A DNA stretch of 32,458 nt. Origin: an uncultured Clostridia bacterium (GTDB taxonomy: Bacteria; Bacillota; Clostridia; Oscillospirales; Ruminococcaceae). A program made the translations under genes and the position numbers. A model generated the notes under the pieces. That model had not been told where the DNA came from and ran no database searches. It saw only the letters and a list, made by a program, of their open reading frames with translations. The stretch spans positions 1 to 32,458 of the forward strand of contig CANQYD010000024.1 of NCBI GenBank assembly GCA_947627985.1. The letters are read 5' to 3'. Below, piece after piece: positions 18,247 to 26,071 of the stretch (positions within the stretch are counted from its first letter, which is position 1; the number at the start of each line of letters is the position of its first letter).

Positions 18247-18951
18247 TTACTCGACGAGGGTGCCGACCTGCTCGCCCATGCATGCGCGGTAGATGTTGTC
18301 GGGGTCGTCTATCGAGAATACGATTATAGGGATATCGTTGTCTGCGCACATAGCCGCGGCTGTGGCGTCCATAACGCCTAAATGCTGCGTCAGGACGTCG
18401 TCAAGCTTTATGGTATCGTATCTCACGGCGTCGTCGTATTTATGGGGGTCCTTGTCATATACGCCGTCGACCATCGTCGCCTTGAGCATGACGTCAGCCT
18501 CGATCTCTGCCGCACGAAGGGAGGAAGCGGTATCGGTCGAGAAGAAGGGACTTCCGGTGCCGCAGCCGAAGATCAGCACTCTCCCCTTTTCAAGGTGCCG
18601 GATCGCCTTGTTGCGGATATAGGGCTCGGCGATCTGCTGCATAAAGATGGAGGTCATCACCCTCACGTCAAGACCCATCGACTCCAAGACATCGGCGACG
18701 GCAAGAGCGTTCATCGCGGTCGCGAGCATGCCGATGTGATCGGCTCTTGTGCGGTCCATCGTGCCGGAAGAGCGTCCGCGCCAGTAGTTTCCGCCGCCGA
18801 CAACTATGCCGATCTGAATTCCGGCGTCGCTGCATTTTTTTATGCCCCGGCATATCTTGTCGATAGTCTGAAAATCAAGACCCGTGCCGGCTTCACCTGC
18901 CAAGGATTCGCCGCTGAGTTTAAGCAAAACTCTTTTGTATTTCGGTTCCAT
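18247..18951 (-). CDS. pyrH: Uridylate kinase (UMP kinase)
   Basis: PyrH, 234 aa, phosphorylates UMP to UDP. It belongs to the amino-acid-kinase fold: [12 protein letters not shown] at the N-terminus, [29 protein letters not shown], and the nucleotide loop [19 protein letters not shown] ribosome site is five bases before the ATG. It is the first gene of the operon, with its own promoter at 18980-19008. In many Firmicutes rpsB and tsf stand just upstream; here gpsA and a terminator do. Confidence 0.96.
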   Translation of the reverse strand: MEPKYKRVLLKLSGESLAGEAGTGLDFQTIDKICRGIKKCSDAGIQIGIVVGGGNYWRGRSSGTMDRTRADHIGMLATAMNALAVADVLESMGLDVRVMTSIFMQQIAEPYIRNKAIRHLEKGRVLIFGCGTGSPFFSTDTASSLRAAEIEADVMLKATMVDGVYDKDPHKYDDAVRYDTIKLDDVLTQHLGVMDATAAAMCADNDIPIIVFSIDDPDNIYRACMGEQVGTLVE

Positions 18952-18979
18952 ATTTACCTCCGCATATTTTCTTTATTCT

Positions 18980-19008
18980 ATTTTACACTATTCCGAGGAA
19001 AAAGTAAA
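18980..19008 (-). promoter_or_regulatory. Promoter of the pyrH-polC operon
   Basis: On the minus strand TTTACT (19008-19003), a 17-bp spacer and TAAAAT (18985-18980), preceded by TG, give a good housekeeping promoter about 30 bases before the pyrH start codon. It is downstream of the gpsA terminator, so the ten-kilobase operon is independent of gpsA. Confidence 0.65.
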
Positions 19009-19044
19009 GAAGATTTTTATAAAATTTTCCGAAAATGAAAAAAG

Positions 19045-19067
19045 CCCTTCCCAAAGATCGGGAAGGG
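19045..19067 (-). terminator. Intrinsic terminator after gpsA
   Basis: CCCTTCCC and GGGAAGGG form a perfect 8-bp stem with a 7-nt loop, followed on the minus strand by C and six T. It begins eight bases past the gpsA stop. Confidence 0.92.
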
Positions 19068-19074
19068 TCAGAAT

Positions 19075-20055
19075 TTATTCCTCGCCGGTGGGTCGGCTCA
19101 TCAGGTCGATGATCCCCTGCCGGACGGGCTGATTTTCAAAGAGGATTTCGTTCAGCTCCTCGGTGATAGGCATCTCGACGCCCAATTTATGCGCAAGTTT
19201 TCGGGTGACGGGAGCACAGCCGTAGCCCTCGACGGTGCCGGTCCTGCGGACCGCTTCCTCGGGGTCGACTCCCTGACCGATCAAAATTCCGCAGCGGTAA
19301 TTTCTTGAATGCATGCTCGTGCATGTGACGACGAGGTCGCCAAGCCCCGCAAGCCCCGAAAATGTCTTTTCCGAACCTCCCATGGCACAGCCGAGGCGGG
19401 TTATCTCACTTAGACCCCTCGTTATCAGCGCCGCCTTTGTGTTGTCCCCGAGACCGAGACCGTCGATGATCCCGCAGCAGAGCGCGATGACGTTCTTGAC
19501 GGCTCCTCCGATCTCGCAGCCGACGACGTCCTTGTTGACATAAAGCCTAAGAACATTATCGGAAAATGCCTTTTGAATGAGCTCGGCAGCCTCTTTATCG
19601 TATGAAGCGACGGCGACGGCGGTGGGTATCCCCCGACCGAGTTCCTCGGCGTGGGAAGGTCCCGACATCACAACAATTCTGTTTTTGGGAAAAATTTCCG
19701 AGATGATCTCGCTCATGCGCATCAAAGTGCCGTTTTCAAGTCCCTTTGCGGTGCTCAAAAGTATCGATTTGTCGGACATGAAGGGCTTTGCCTGCTCGCA
19801 TACCGATCTTACAAACTGCGACGGAATGCCGATGAGGACGATATCTTCATCTTTAACGCAGCTGATGTCGGTCGTGAGCCTGACTTCTTTCGGAATCATC
19901 ACGCCCGGGAGTTTTGCATGCAGTTCGCCGGTGCGCTTGATGGCGTCGATCTCATCGGAAAAAGCGCTCCAGACCGTCACCTCATGCCCCAGTCTCTGAG
20001 ACGTGCAGGCAAGGGCGAGCCCCCAGCCTCCCGAGCCCAAAATCGTGATCTTCAT
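19075..20055 (-). CDS. gpsA: NAD(P)H-dependent glycerol-3-phosphate dehydrogenase
   Basis: GpsA, 326 aa, reduces dihydroxyacetone phosphate to sn-glycerol 3-phosphate for phospholipid synthesis. The Rossmann motif GSGGWGLALA is at residues 7-16, GPSHAEELGRGIPTAVAVA is the conserved central block, and the catalytic Lys lies in GGAVKNVIALCCGIIDGLG, followed by NTKAALITRGL. The ATG overlaps the plsY stop by four bases, coupling production of the acyl acceptor with the PlsY acyltransferase. Confidence 0.96.
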   Translation of the reverse strand: MKITILGSGGWGLALACTSQRLGHEVTVWSAFSDEIDAIKRTGELHAKLPGVMIPKEVRLTTDISCVKDEDIVLIGIPSQFVRSVCEQAKPFMSDKSILLSTAKGLENGTLMRMSEIISEIFPKNRIVVMSGPSHAEELGRGIPTAVAVASYDKEAAELIQKAFSDNVLRLYVNKDVVGCEIGGAVKNVIALCCGIIDGLGLGDNTKAALITRGLSEITRLGCAMGGSEKTFSGLAGLGDLVVTCTSMHSRNYRCGILIGQGVDPEEAVRRTGTVEGYGCAPVTRKLAHKLGVEMPITEELNEILFENQPVRQGIIDLMSRPTGEE

Positions 20056-20732
20056 TCATTTTCCCCCTTTTTATGGAAGCTGAACTTCTTCTCCTCGCCG
20101 CTGAAAAGGTGCCGGATATTGGATAAATGCCGAAAATAGCAGAGGAAAAACATCGGCAGAATCAACAGCCCGTGGAGGGCGATATTTTCAAAATGCATTC
20201 CCAGAAAGCGGTTTGCAAAGGCTTGCCAGATCATGGTGTAAAGCGGATAACCTATACACGCAGCAAGGGAGCCGACAGAGATATATCTTGTCGCGGCGAC
20301 GAGTATCACAAACATGATAAGCTCCAATAGGAACACCATCGGGTCGGTCAGGAGCATGCATATCGCGGCAAGTAAAATGCCTTTACCCCCTTTGAAGCCG
20401 TAGAAGATCGGGAAGCAGTGCCCTATCACGGCAAAGAGAGTGGAGATCAGACAGACGGAAAGGGTATCGAGCTTAAAATCATCAAAGACGGGAAGCAAAA
20501 GTATCAGCCTCGTGCCGAATACGACGACCGCGCCCTTTAAAAAGTCAGCTAAAATCGTGCATATGGCGCAAACGGAGCCGAAGCAGCGGTAGACGTTTGT
20601 TAAGCCCGCGTTGAAGCTGCCGAACTTTCTGATGTCCTTTCTCTTTAAAAGGTAGGTGACGATTATCGCCGAATTGAGGCTGCCGACGAGGTAGCATACG
20701 GCGAAAAACGCCGCTAAAATCAGGTATTTCAT
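20052..20732 (-). CDS. plsY: Acyl phosphate:glycerol-3-phosphate acyltransferase
   Basis: PlsY, 226 aa, transfers an acyl chain from acyl phosphate to glycerol 3-phosphate, the first membrane step of phospholipid synthesis. The first loop motif reads GSFNAGLTNVYR (usually GSGN-G-TN) and the others are GHCFPIFYGFKGGKGI and a C-terminal membrane region with the expected helices. The open frame runs upstream into der, but the start MKYLILAAFFAVCYLVGS at 20732, with AAAGGA nine bases before it, fits the family. gpsA, which supplies its substrate, overlaps downstream. Confidence 0.93.
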   Translation of the reverse strand: MKYLILAAFFAVCYLVGSLNSAIIVTYLLKRKDIRKFGSFNAGLTNVYRCFGSVCAICTILADFLKGAVVVFGTRLILLLPVFDDFKLDTLSVCLISTLFAVIGHCFPIFYGFKGGKGILLAAICMLLTDPMVFLLELIMFVILVAATRYISVGSLAACIGYPLYTMIWQAFANRFLGMHFENIALHGLLILPMFFLCYFRHLSNIRHLFSGEEKKFSFHKKGENE

Positions 20733-20757
20733 GATGTCATATCCTTTGCATAGTCGC

Positions 20758-22092
20758 TCACTTGGTGTCGGAATTGTCCCTTTCCCTGACGATGAACCGT
20801 ACCGGGGTGCCGACGAGCCCGCCGAATACCTCGCGTATCTGATTCTCAAGATATCGCTTGTAGGAGAAGTGGAAGAGGTCCGCAGAATTGACAAATGTAA
20901 CAAACGTCGGCGGTCGCGATGAGGGCTGGGTCATGTAGTATATCTTTAATCGCTTGCCCTTGTCGGACGGCGGCTGGACCCGCTCTGTCGCATATGATAA
21001 AATCTCGTTGAGCCTGCCGGTGGGAATACGTAAGGCGTTATTCTGATAGACCGTGTTTATCAGCTCAAAGAGTTTATTTATCCGCTGACCCGTCTTTGCC
21101 GAGATAAAGACGAATGGCACATAGTCCATGAAGGTGAGGTTTTTCTTTAAATCCTCGGTGAAGCTGTTCATGGTGCCGGTCTCCTTCTCGACGGCGTCCC
21201 ATTTATTGACCGCGACGACGCACCCCTTCCCCTGCTCATGAGCATAGCCCGCGACCTTGGAGTCCTGTTCGGTAAAGCCGACGGAGGCGTCAATGACGAT
21301 GACCGCGACGTCCGCGCGATCGACCGCCATGTAGGACCTGAGAACGCTGTAGTGCTCGATGTTCTCATAGACTTTTGATTTTCTTCTGATACCCGCGGTG
21401 TCGATGAAGATGAACTTGCCGAAGGAATTTTCAACGAGGGTGTCGGTGGAATCTCGGGTGGTGCCGGCGATGTCGGTGACGATGACGCGCTCTTCACCCG
21501 CAACGGCGTTGATTAAGCTCGATTTACCGACATTGGGCTTACCGATGACGGCTACCCTTATCGCTTCGCCGTCTTCGTCTGCCGATTCCGAGGGCGGGAG
21601 ATTTTCCGTCACGCGATCCAAAAGATCGCCGGTGCCGTAGCCGTGAACGGAGCTGACCTCGACGGGGTCTCCCAAGCCGAGGTTGTAAAATTCATAAAAA
21701 TCGGGATCGGGATTGCCGGGTCTGTCGCACTTGTTGACGCATAAAACGACCGGCTTTCCGCATTTTTGCAGCATCTGAGCGACGTCCTGATCGTTTGCCG
21801 TGACCCCGCATTTCAAATCGGTCACGAGGATTATCACGGCTGCCGAATCTATCGCAAGCTGTGCCTGACGGCGCATCTGAATGAGTATCCTGTCGTCGGT
21901 CTTGGGCTCGATGCCGCCGGTGTCGACAAGCATAAACTCCCTGCCGTTCCACTCGCATTTTGAATATATCCGATCGCGGGTGACGCCCGGGGTGTCGTCT
22001 ACTATTGACAGCCGCTGACCGATCAGGCGGTTAAAGAGCGTCGATTTTCCGACATTTGGTCTTCCGACGACCGCTACAACGGGTAAAGGCAT
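20758..22092 (-). CDS. der: Ribosome-associated GTPase Der (EngA)
   Basis: Der, 444 aa, is the tandem GTPase needed for 50S subunit maturation. Domain 1 has GRPNVGKST, DTPGVTRD and NKCD; domain 2 has GKPNVGKSS, DIAGTTRD, DTAGI and NKWD; a KH-like domain follows from about 345 with YYMTQPSSRPPTFVTFVN. Both G domains appear intact. AAAAGGAG lies 11 bases before the ATG. der-plsY-gpsA is a common order in Clostridia; plsY starts 25 bases downstream. Confidence 0.97.
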   Translation of the reverse strand: MPLPVVAVVGRPNVGKSTLFNRLIGQRLSIVDDTPGVTRDRIYSKCEWNGREFMLVDTGGIEPKTDDRILIQMRRQAQLAIDSAAVIILVTDLKCGVTANDQDVAQMLQKCGKPVVLCVNKCDRPGNPDPDFYEFYNLGLGDPVEVSSVHGYGTGDLLDRVTENLPPSESADEDGEAIRVAVIGKPNVGKSSLINAVAGEERVIVTDIAGTTRDSTDTLVENSFGKFIFIDTAGIRRKSKVYENIEHYSVLRSYMAVDRADVAVIVIDASVGFTEQDSKVAGYAHEQGKGCVVAVNKWDAVEKETGTMNSFTEDLKKNLTFMDYVPFVFISAKTGQRINKLFELINTVYQNNALRIPTGRLNEILSYATERVQPPSDKGKRLKIYYMTQPSSRPPTFVTFVNSADLFHFSYKRYLENQIREVFGGLVGTPVRFIVRERDNSDTK

Positions 22093-22158
22093 GGTTTTTC
22101 AGCTCCTTTTTATAAAAATCGGGGGGCGGTGAATATTCTGAAAAACAATTACAAAAAG

Positions 22159-22183
22159 AAGGGAAGGATACAGCCCTTCCCTT
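22159..22183 (-). terminator. Intrinsic terminator after rpmF
   Basis: AAGGGAAGG and CCTTCCCTT form a perfect 9-bp stem with a 7-nt loop, followed on the minus strand by CTTTTTG. It separates rpmF from der. T-rich sequence on both sides means it could also work on the plus strand. Confidence 0.9.
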
Positions 22184-22197
22184 TTTTCGCAGAAGAA

Positions 22198-22380
22198 TTA
22201 AGCTTCCTTGTGGATAACCTCTTTGCCCTTGTAGTAGCCGCAGTTGGAGCATACTTTATGAGGGGAAGTAAGCGAGCCGCAGTTAGAGCATCTCGAGAGA
22301 GCGGGAGCATCTAACTTCCAAACCGCAGAACGCCTCTTATCTCTTCTTGACTTTGAGACCTTTCTCTTCGGTACTGCCAA
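22198..22380 (-). CDS. rpmF: Ribosomal protein bL32, zinc-binding form, TTG start
   Basis: bL32, 60 aa, of the large ribosomal subunit. The N-terminus AVPKRKVSKSRRDKRRS is typical. Two CxxC pairs (CSNC and CSNC) form the zinc ribbon, so this is the zinc-binding C+ form. No ATG is available; TTG at 22380 gives (M)AVPKRK exactly as in other bL32 proteins and lies eight bases after AGGAGG. A GTG three codons earlier sits inside the ribosome binding site and is unlikely. yceD upstream and the terminator downstream complete the usual two-gene unit. Confidence 0.95.
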   Translation of the reverse strand: MAVPKRKVSKSRRDKRRSAVWKLDAPALSRCSNCGSLTSPHKVCSNCGYYKGKEVIHKEA

Positions 22381-22406
22381 TTTCAGCACCTCCTCTTAAT
22401 CATTTT

Positions 22407-22859
22407 TTATCCTTGGCACCTGCATTCTCCGCGATTGAGATTTCCTCCGCAGTCGGGACAAAGCCCCAAACAATCCTCGGAGCATAAAATCTTCGTCGGG
22501 AGACTTATCGCAAGATCCGAAACAGCTAACTCATTCATATCAAGGACATAATCCTCGATGAGAACGTCGTCCTCACCCGTCAGCTCGCTCTCGTTTAAGC
22601 AGAGAATATGCGAGAAGCTCAAATCATAATCCTTGGTGAATTCGTCAAGACATCTGTCGCAGAGAAGGAGAAGCGAAGACCGAAGGCTATAGTCGAGTGT
22701 TACCATGCCGGCGATATTCTGTATCTTCCCTTCGAGCGATATCGGCGAAGTGAATTCAAGACTTGTTCCTAAATCCCTCAATTCCTCCAAAGGGATCACT
22801 CCGGAAAAATCCGTCTGCTCTCCGACTCGGTCGAATAAGCGTTTCAGCTGTAAAATCAC
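22407..22859 (-). CDS. yceD: YceD/DUF177 family protein, probable 23S rRNA accumulation factor
   Basis: A 150-aa DUF177/YceD protein, the usual upstream neighbour of rpmF; family members have been linked to 23S rRNA accumulation. A central CDRC motif precedes DEFTKDYDLSF, and the C-terminus carries more cysteines (CSEDCLGLCPDCGGN and a final CRC), probably a zinc site. I prefer the GTG start at 22859 (MILQLKRLF), which has GAGG six bases before it; a TTG four codons earlier is open but lies on the ribosome site. It is transcribed from the consensus promoter at 22884-22912. Confidence 0.88.
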   Translation of the reverse strand: MILQLKRLFDRVGEQTDFSGVIPLEELRDLGTSLEFTSPISLEGKIQNIAGMVTLDYSLRSSLLLLCDRCLDEFTKDYDLSFSHILCLNESELTGEDDVLIEDYVLDMNELAVSDLAISLPTKILCSEDCLGLCPDCGGNLNRGECRCQG

Positions 22860-22883
22860 TTTGCACCTCAAACATCACATTAC

Positions 22884-22912
22884 ATTATAGCGCCTCGGCG
22901 CCGGATTGTCAA
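22884..22912 (-). promoter_or_regulatory. Consensus promoter of yceD-rpmF
   Basis: TTGACA (22912-22907), 17 bases, TATAAT (22889-22884) on the minus strand is a perfect housekeeping promoter, as expected for a ribosomal protein gene. The spacer is GC-rich. Confidence 0.92.
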
Positions 22913-22935
22913 CAGATTTTTTAAAATTTCCCCGC

Positions 22936-23340
22936 TTAATCGGCGTATTTCATTACGCTTTCGGGAAGATTTTCGGCGTCCTCGGAGACCGTGAAGACGA
23001 TCTCGATCTCGGAGGTGATCTTGTCTACCATGTCGAAGAACACGCCGAGAGTTTCATAATTTCTGCCGCCGATCTTTAAAATGCCGTCTACGAAAATCTC
23101 GGAAATGTCGTAGTTGCCGGCGATCATGCCGCTGATAAAGCCGTAGAGTTTATCGTAGCTGTCGATGCTGTAGCTGTCGACGTCTACAAGGCGGACGCTG
23201 TAGGGAATGTCGTAGGTGAGCTGCATAGCCTTCTCGATGCAGACCACGTTGCCCTTTGTGGACTGTGCCGCGTCCTTGATCTTGTTGATCAGAACCTTCG
23301 TCTTGCCGGATCCTCTTTTTCCTGTTATCAGTTTAATCAT
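22936..23340 (-). CDS. Small P-loop ATPase-like protein, function unknown
   Basis: A 134-aa protein with a Walker A motif at the start (GKRGSGKTK, residues 7-15) and a possible Walker B (EIFVDGI, about residue 103). It looks like a cut-down P-loop fold with alternating strands and helices; there is no membrane segment. Similar short proteins in Clostridia are often labelled twitching motility PilT-like or ATP-binding, without experiment behind the name. GGAG lies seven bases before the ATG. It sits between pgi and yceD, with a hairpin towards pgi. The function is unknown. Confidence 0.75.
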   Translation of the reverse strand: MIKLITGKRGSGKTKVLINKIKDAAQSTKGNVVCIEKAMQLTYDIPYSVRLVDVDSYSIDSYDKLYGFISGMIAGNYDISEIFVDGILKIGGRNYETLGVFFDMVDKITSEIEIVFTVSEDAENLPESVMKYAD

Positions 23341-23387
23341 GTTATACTCCGTTTCCGCCCCAAGAGAGGCTTACTTATTTATTCCGT

Positions 23388-23403
23388 AACGGCAAAAGCC
23401 GTT
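23388..23403. other. Hairpin between pgi and the P-loop gene
   Basis: AACGGC, AAAA, GCCGTT is a perfect 6-bp stem with a 4-nt loop ten bases after the pgi stop codon. No T-run follows, so it is a weak terminator candidate at best; it may be a processing or stabilising hairpin. Confidence 0.4.
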
Positions 23404-23413
23404 GGAGCCTTGA

Positions 23414-24748
23414 TTATTTGCCGAGCTTGGCTTCGAGCTCTGCTTTCTGTCCTTCGTAACCGGGTTTGCCTAAAAGCGCGAACATGTTCTTCTTGTAGCT
23501 CTCCACGCCCGGCTGGTTGAAGGGGTTGACGCCCAGCATATATCCCGAAAGCGCGCAAGCCTTCTCGAAGAAGTAGACCATCTCGCCGAAGTTGAACTCG
23601 TCGAGCCTGTCCACCTCGATAACGATGTTCGGGACTCCGCCCTCGGTGTGAGCGAGAATGGTTCCCTCCATCGCCTTGCGGTTGACGACCGACATGTTCT
23701 GATTCGTCAGGAAGTTGAGACCGTCAAGGTTCTCGGGATCGCTCTCGAGGTAGAGGTCCTGCTTCGGGTTCTTGATATCGACGACAGTCTCGAACATGAT
23801 CCTTGAGCCGTCCTGTACGAACTGTCCCATGCTGTGAAGGTCGGTCGAGAAGGTGGCGCTGGAGGGATAAATGCCCTTCTGATCCTTGCCCTCGGACTCG
23901 CCGTAGAGCTGCTTGAACCACTCAGCCATCATGGTGAAGCTCGGCTCGTAGCTGATGAGCATCTCGATCGCTTTGCCCTTCCTGTAGAGGATATTTCTTA
24001 AGGCTGCATACTTCTCGCAGTCGTTGAGATCGTCGTTTTTATATGCTTCCCGTGCCGCAGCGGCGCCCGCCATGATGGCGTCGATGTCGCAGCCCGCGCA
24101 TGCTATCGGCAAAAGTCCGACGGCAGTGAGCACAGAATATCTTCCGCCTACGTCGTCGGGGACCACGAAGGTCTCGTATCCTTCGGTATCGGAGAGCTCC
24201 TTGAGGGTGCCCTTAGCCTTGTCGGTGGTGGCGAAGATGCGCTTTTTAGCCTCTTCCTTGCCGTATTTCTCCTCGACGAGCTTCTTGAATATCCTGAACG
24301 CCAGAGCCGGCTCGGTGGTGGTGCCGGATTTCGAGATGACGTTGACGCAGATGTCCTTGCCCTCGCAGATGGAGAGGATTTCGTTTAAGTAGGTTGGGCT
24401 GATGGAGTTGCCGACGAAGTAGATATCGGGGGTGTCCTTCTTCAAAGCGTTGTAGTTGGCGCTTTTAAGAAGTTCAATGGCTGCTCTTGCGCCTAAGTAC
24501 GATCCGCCGATGCCGATCACTATCAGAACGTCGCAGCTTTTCTTGATGCGCTCGGCTGCTGCCTTTATGCGGGCAAATTCTTCCTTATCGTAATCGACCG
24601 GAAGATCGACCCAGCCCAAGAAATCGTTGCCGGGACCGTTTCTTTTAACAAGTGTTTCATGCGCGCAGGAAAGCTGTGCGCGGCATGCCTCCAGCTCATG
24701 CGGAGCGATGAATTTATCGAAGTATTTTGTCACAAGCCTGATGCTCAT
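23414..24748 (-). CDS. pgi: Glucose-6-phosphate isomerase
   Basis: Pgi, 444 aa, interconverts glucose 6-phosphate and fructose 6-phosphate. [16 protein letters not shown] starts the SIS fold, the phosphate-binding loop is [14 protein letters not shown], and [19 protein letters not shown] carries the catalytic Glu region. The length is that of the short Firmicutes form. GAGGG lies ten bases before the ATG and a good promoter is at 24787-24815, so it is probably transcribed alone or with the P-loop gene. Confidence 0.96.
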   Translation of the reverse strand: MSIRLVTKYFDKFIAPHELEACRAQLSCAHETLVKRNGPGNDFLGWVDLPVDYDKEEFARIKAAAERIKKSCDVLIVIGIGGSYLGARAAIELLKSANYNALKKDTPDIYFVGNSISPTYLNEILSICEGKDICVNVISKSGTTTEPALAFRIFKKLVEEKYGKEEAKKRIFATTDKAKGTLKELSDTEGYETFVVPDDVGGRYSVLTAVGLLPIACAGCDIDAIMAGAAAAREAYKNDDLNDCEKYAALRNILYRKGKAIEMLISYEPSFTMMAEWFKQLYGESEGKDQKGIYPSSATFSTDLHSMGQFVQDGSRIMFETVVDIKNPKQDLYLESDPENLDGLNFLTNQNMSVVNRKAMEGTILAHTEGGVPNIVIEVDRLDEFNFGEMVYFFEKACALSGYMLGVNPFNQPGVESYKKNMFALLGKPGYEGQKAELEAKLGK

Positions 24749-24786
24749 TACAGTGAACCCTCTTTCGTGATTATTTGGTTAATCTT

Positions 24787-24815
24787 ATTGTATCACGATT
24801 CAAAAGATTTTGCAA
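24787..24815 (-). promoter_or_regulatory. Promoter of pgi
   Basis: TTGCAA (24815-24810), 17 bases and TACAAT (24792-24787) with an upstream TGA on the minus strand. It lies in the AT-rich gap between the carboxypeptidase-like gene and pgi. Confidence 0.75.
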
Positions 24816-24859
24816 GGAATTTTTATGAAAAAATCATGACAAATCAAAAAAATTTTCTC

Positions 24860-25987
24860 CTAAAGCCCGACATGCCCTAAAATCCGCCGAATGCCGACAA
24901 GAATATCCATTTTTTTGATATCCTCCTTCGCGACGATTTTTAAAGAAAAGAGCTCCTCCCCGTCCACGGAATATATGACCCTGCCAGCCTCGTCTCCCCT
25001 CTTCACCGGGGCTTTGAGCGGCTCGCCGTAGGTAAGTTCTGCCTCCAATTTATCCGCCTGCGACTTTCTGATGACAAACTCCCCGGGGCAGTAAATCTCG
25101 GTTTCGACCTCGGTTTTCTCCCCGCCTTTGACCAAAACGGGCTCGGGGTAGAGATCGATAAGCTTCGGTTTAAATAATGTATATGCCGAGAAGCCGGCGT
25201 TGAGTTTTTCCTTTGCCGTTTTAAATCGCTGATCGGGATCGGTCTCCCCAAAGATCACGCAGACGAGCTTCATGTCGTTTCTCTCAGCCGTCGCGATGAC
25301 GCAGTTGCCGATCTCCTTTTTATAATACGCCTTCATGCCCGTGGCTCCGGTGTAGCTTAAGATCAGCCGATTTTCGGAGGCAAGCTCGGTCTTCCCGCCT
25401 CGCACAGAATCCACCCAAGTCGTGAAATAGGGGGTCAGAAACGGGTATTTTAAAAGCTCCGAGGCGAGAATCGCAGTGTCGCAGGCTGTGGTGACGGTCT
25501 GGGAGGATATCCCTGTGCTGTCAAAATATTTTGTGCCGGTCATGCCGAGGGCGTCCGCCTTTTTGTTCATGATTTTTACAAAATCTTCCTCGGTGCCGCC
25601 TAATCTTTCAGCCATCACCACGCAGGCGTCGTTGGCGTTTCCTACGCTGAGGGATTTTATGATTTCCCCGACGGATATCTCCTCGCCCGGCATCAGCCAG
25701 ATCTGCGCGCCCTGCATGGAATTTGCGTGGGCTGAGGTCTTTAAAATGTCGTCAAAAGACATCTCGCCAGAATCTATCTTCTCGGCTGCAAGTAGAAGAG
25801 TCATCAGCTTTGCCGCGTGATGCGCAGGCACCCGAGCAGAGCCGTTTTCCTGATATAGTAGGGTCGCGGTCGAGCCTTCCATCAGGACGTAGGAATACTG
25901 CGGGTCTGGTGCTTCGTCGGAATTCAGAGGGACCGCGAGGGAAAATATCGCGAAAAATATCGCCAATAATACGGAAAATTTTTTCAT
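24860..25987 (-). CDS. PBP5/DacF-family protein lacking all three catalytic motifs
   Basis: A 375-aa exported protein of the D,D-carboxypeptidase (peptidase S11) family. It has a signal peptide (about 1-25), the penicillin-binding fold, a PBP5 C-terminal domain (from about 260) and an amphipathic C-terminal helix that should bind the membrane. The catalytic residues are changed: SxxK reads His57-Ala-Ala-Lys60, SxN reads Asn117-Ala-Asn119, and KTG reads Lys219-Ala-Tyr. I checked each of these codons in the nucleotides. Without the Ser nucleophile it should not cut peptides or bind penicillin covalently. The frame is otherwise intact, so it is probably a kept pseudoenzyme that binds or scaffolds wall. 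Start: ATG at 25987 with AAGGAG eight bases before it; a GTG three codons earlier is less likely. Confidence 0.88.
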   Translation of the reverse strand: MKKFSVLLAIFFAIFSLAVPLNSDEAPDPQYSYVLMEGSTATLLYQENGSARVPAHHAAKLMTLLLAAEKIDSGEMSFDDILKTSAHANSMQGAQIWLMPGEEISVGEIIKSLSVGNANDACVVMAERLGGTEEDFVKIMNKKADALGMTGTKYFDSTGISSQTVTTACDTAILASELLKYPFLTPYFTTWVDSVRGGKTELASENRLILSYTGATGMKAYYKKEIGNCVIATAERNDMKLVCVIFGETDPDQRFKTAKEKLNAGFSAYTLFKPKLIDLYPEPVLVKGGEKTEVETEIYCPGEFVIRKSQADKLEAELTYGEPLKAPVKRGDEAGRVIYSVDGEELFSLKIVAKEDIKKMDILVGIRRILGHVGL

Positions 25988-26035
25988 CTGCAACACTCCT
26001 TTTTATAATGATATGCGGAGTTTTGCGGATAAAAA

Positions 26036-26065
26036 ACCGACCCCGGAGCATTGTCCGGGATCGGT
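26036..26065 (-). terminator. Intrinsic terminator of the ABC exporter operon
   Basis: A 12-bp stem with one G-U pair and a 6-nt loop follows the stop of the second exporter gene by six bases, and is followed by a six-T run on the minus strand. A strong terminator that isolates the exporter operon from the carboxypeptidase-like gene. Confidence 0.93.
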
Positions 26066-26071
26066 GTAAAA

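Noticed and set aside
20733-20903. 57-codon N-terminal extension of plsY
   Set aside because: Overlaps the end of der, is Ser/Arg-rich with no family match, and the internal ATG has a good ribosome site and a typical PlsY start.
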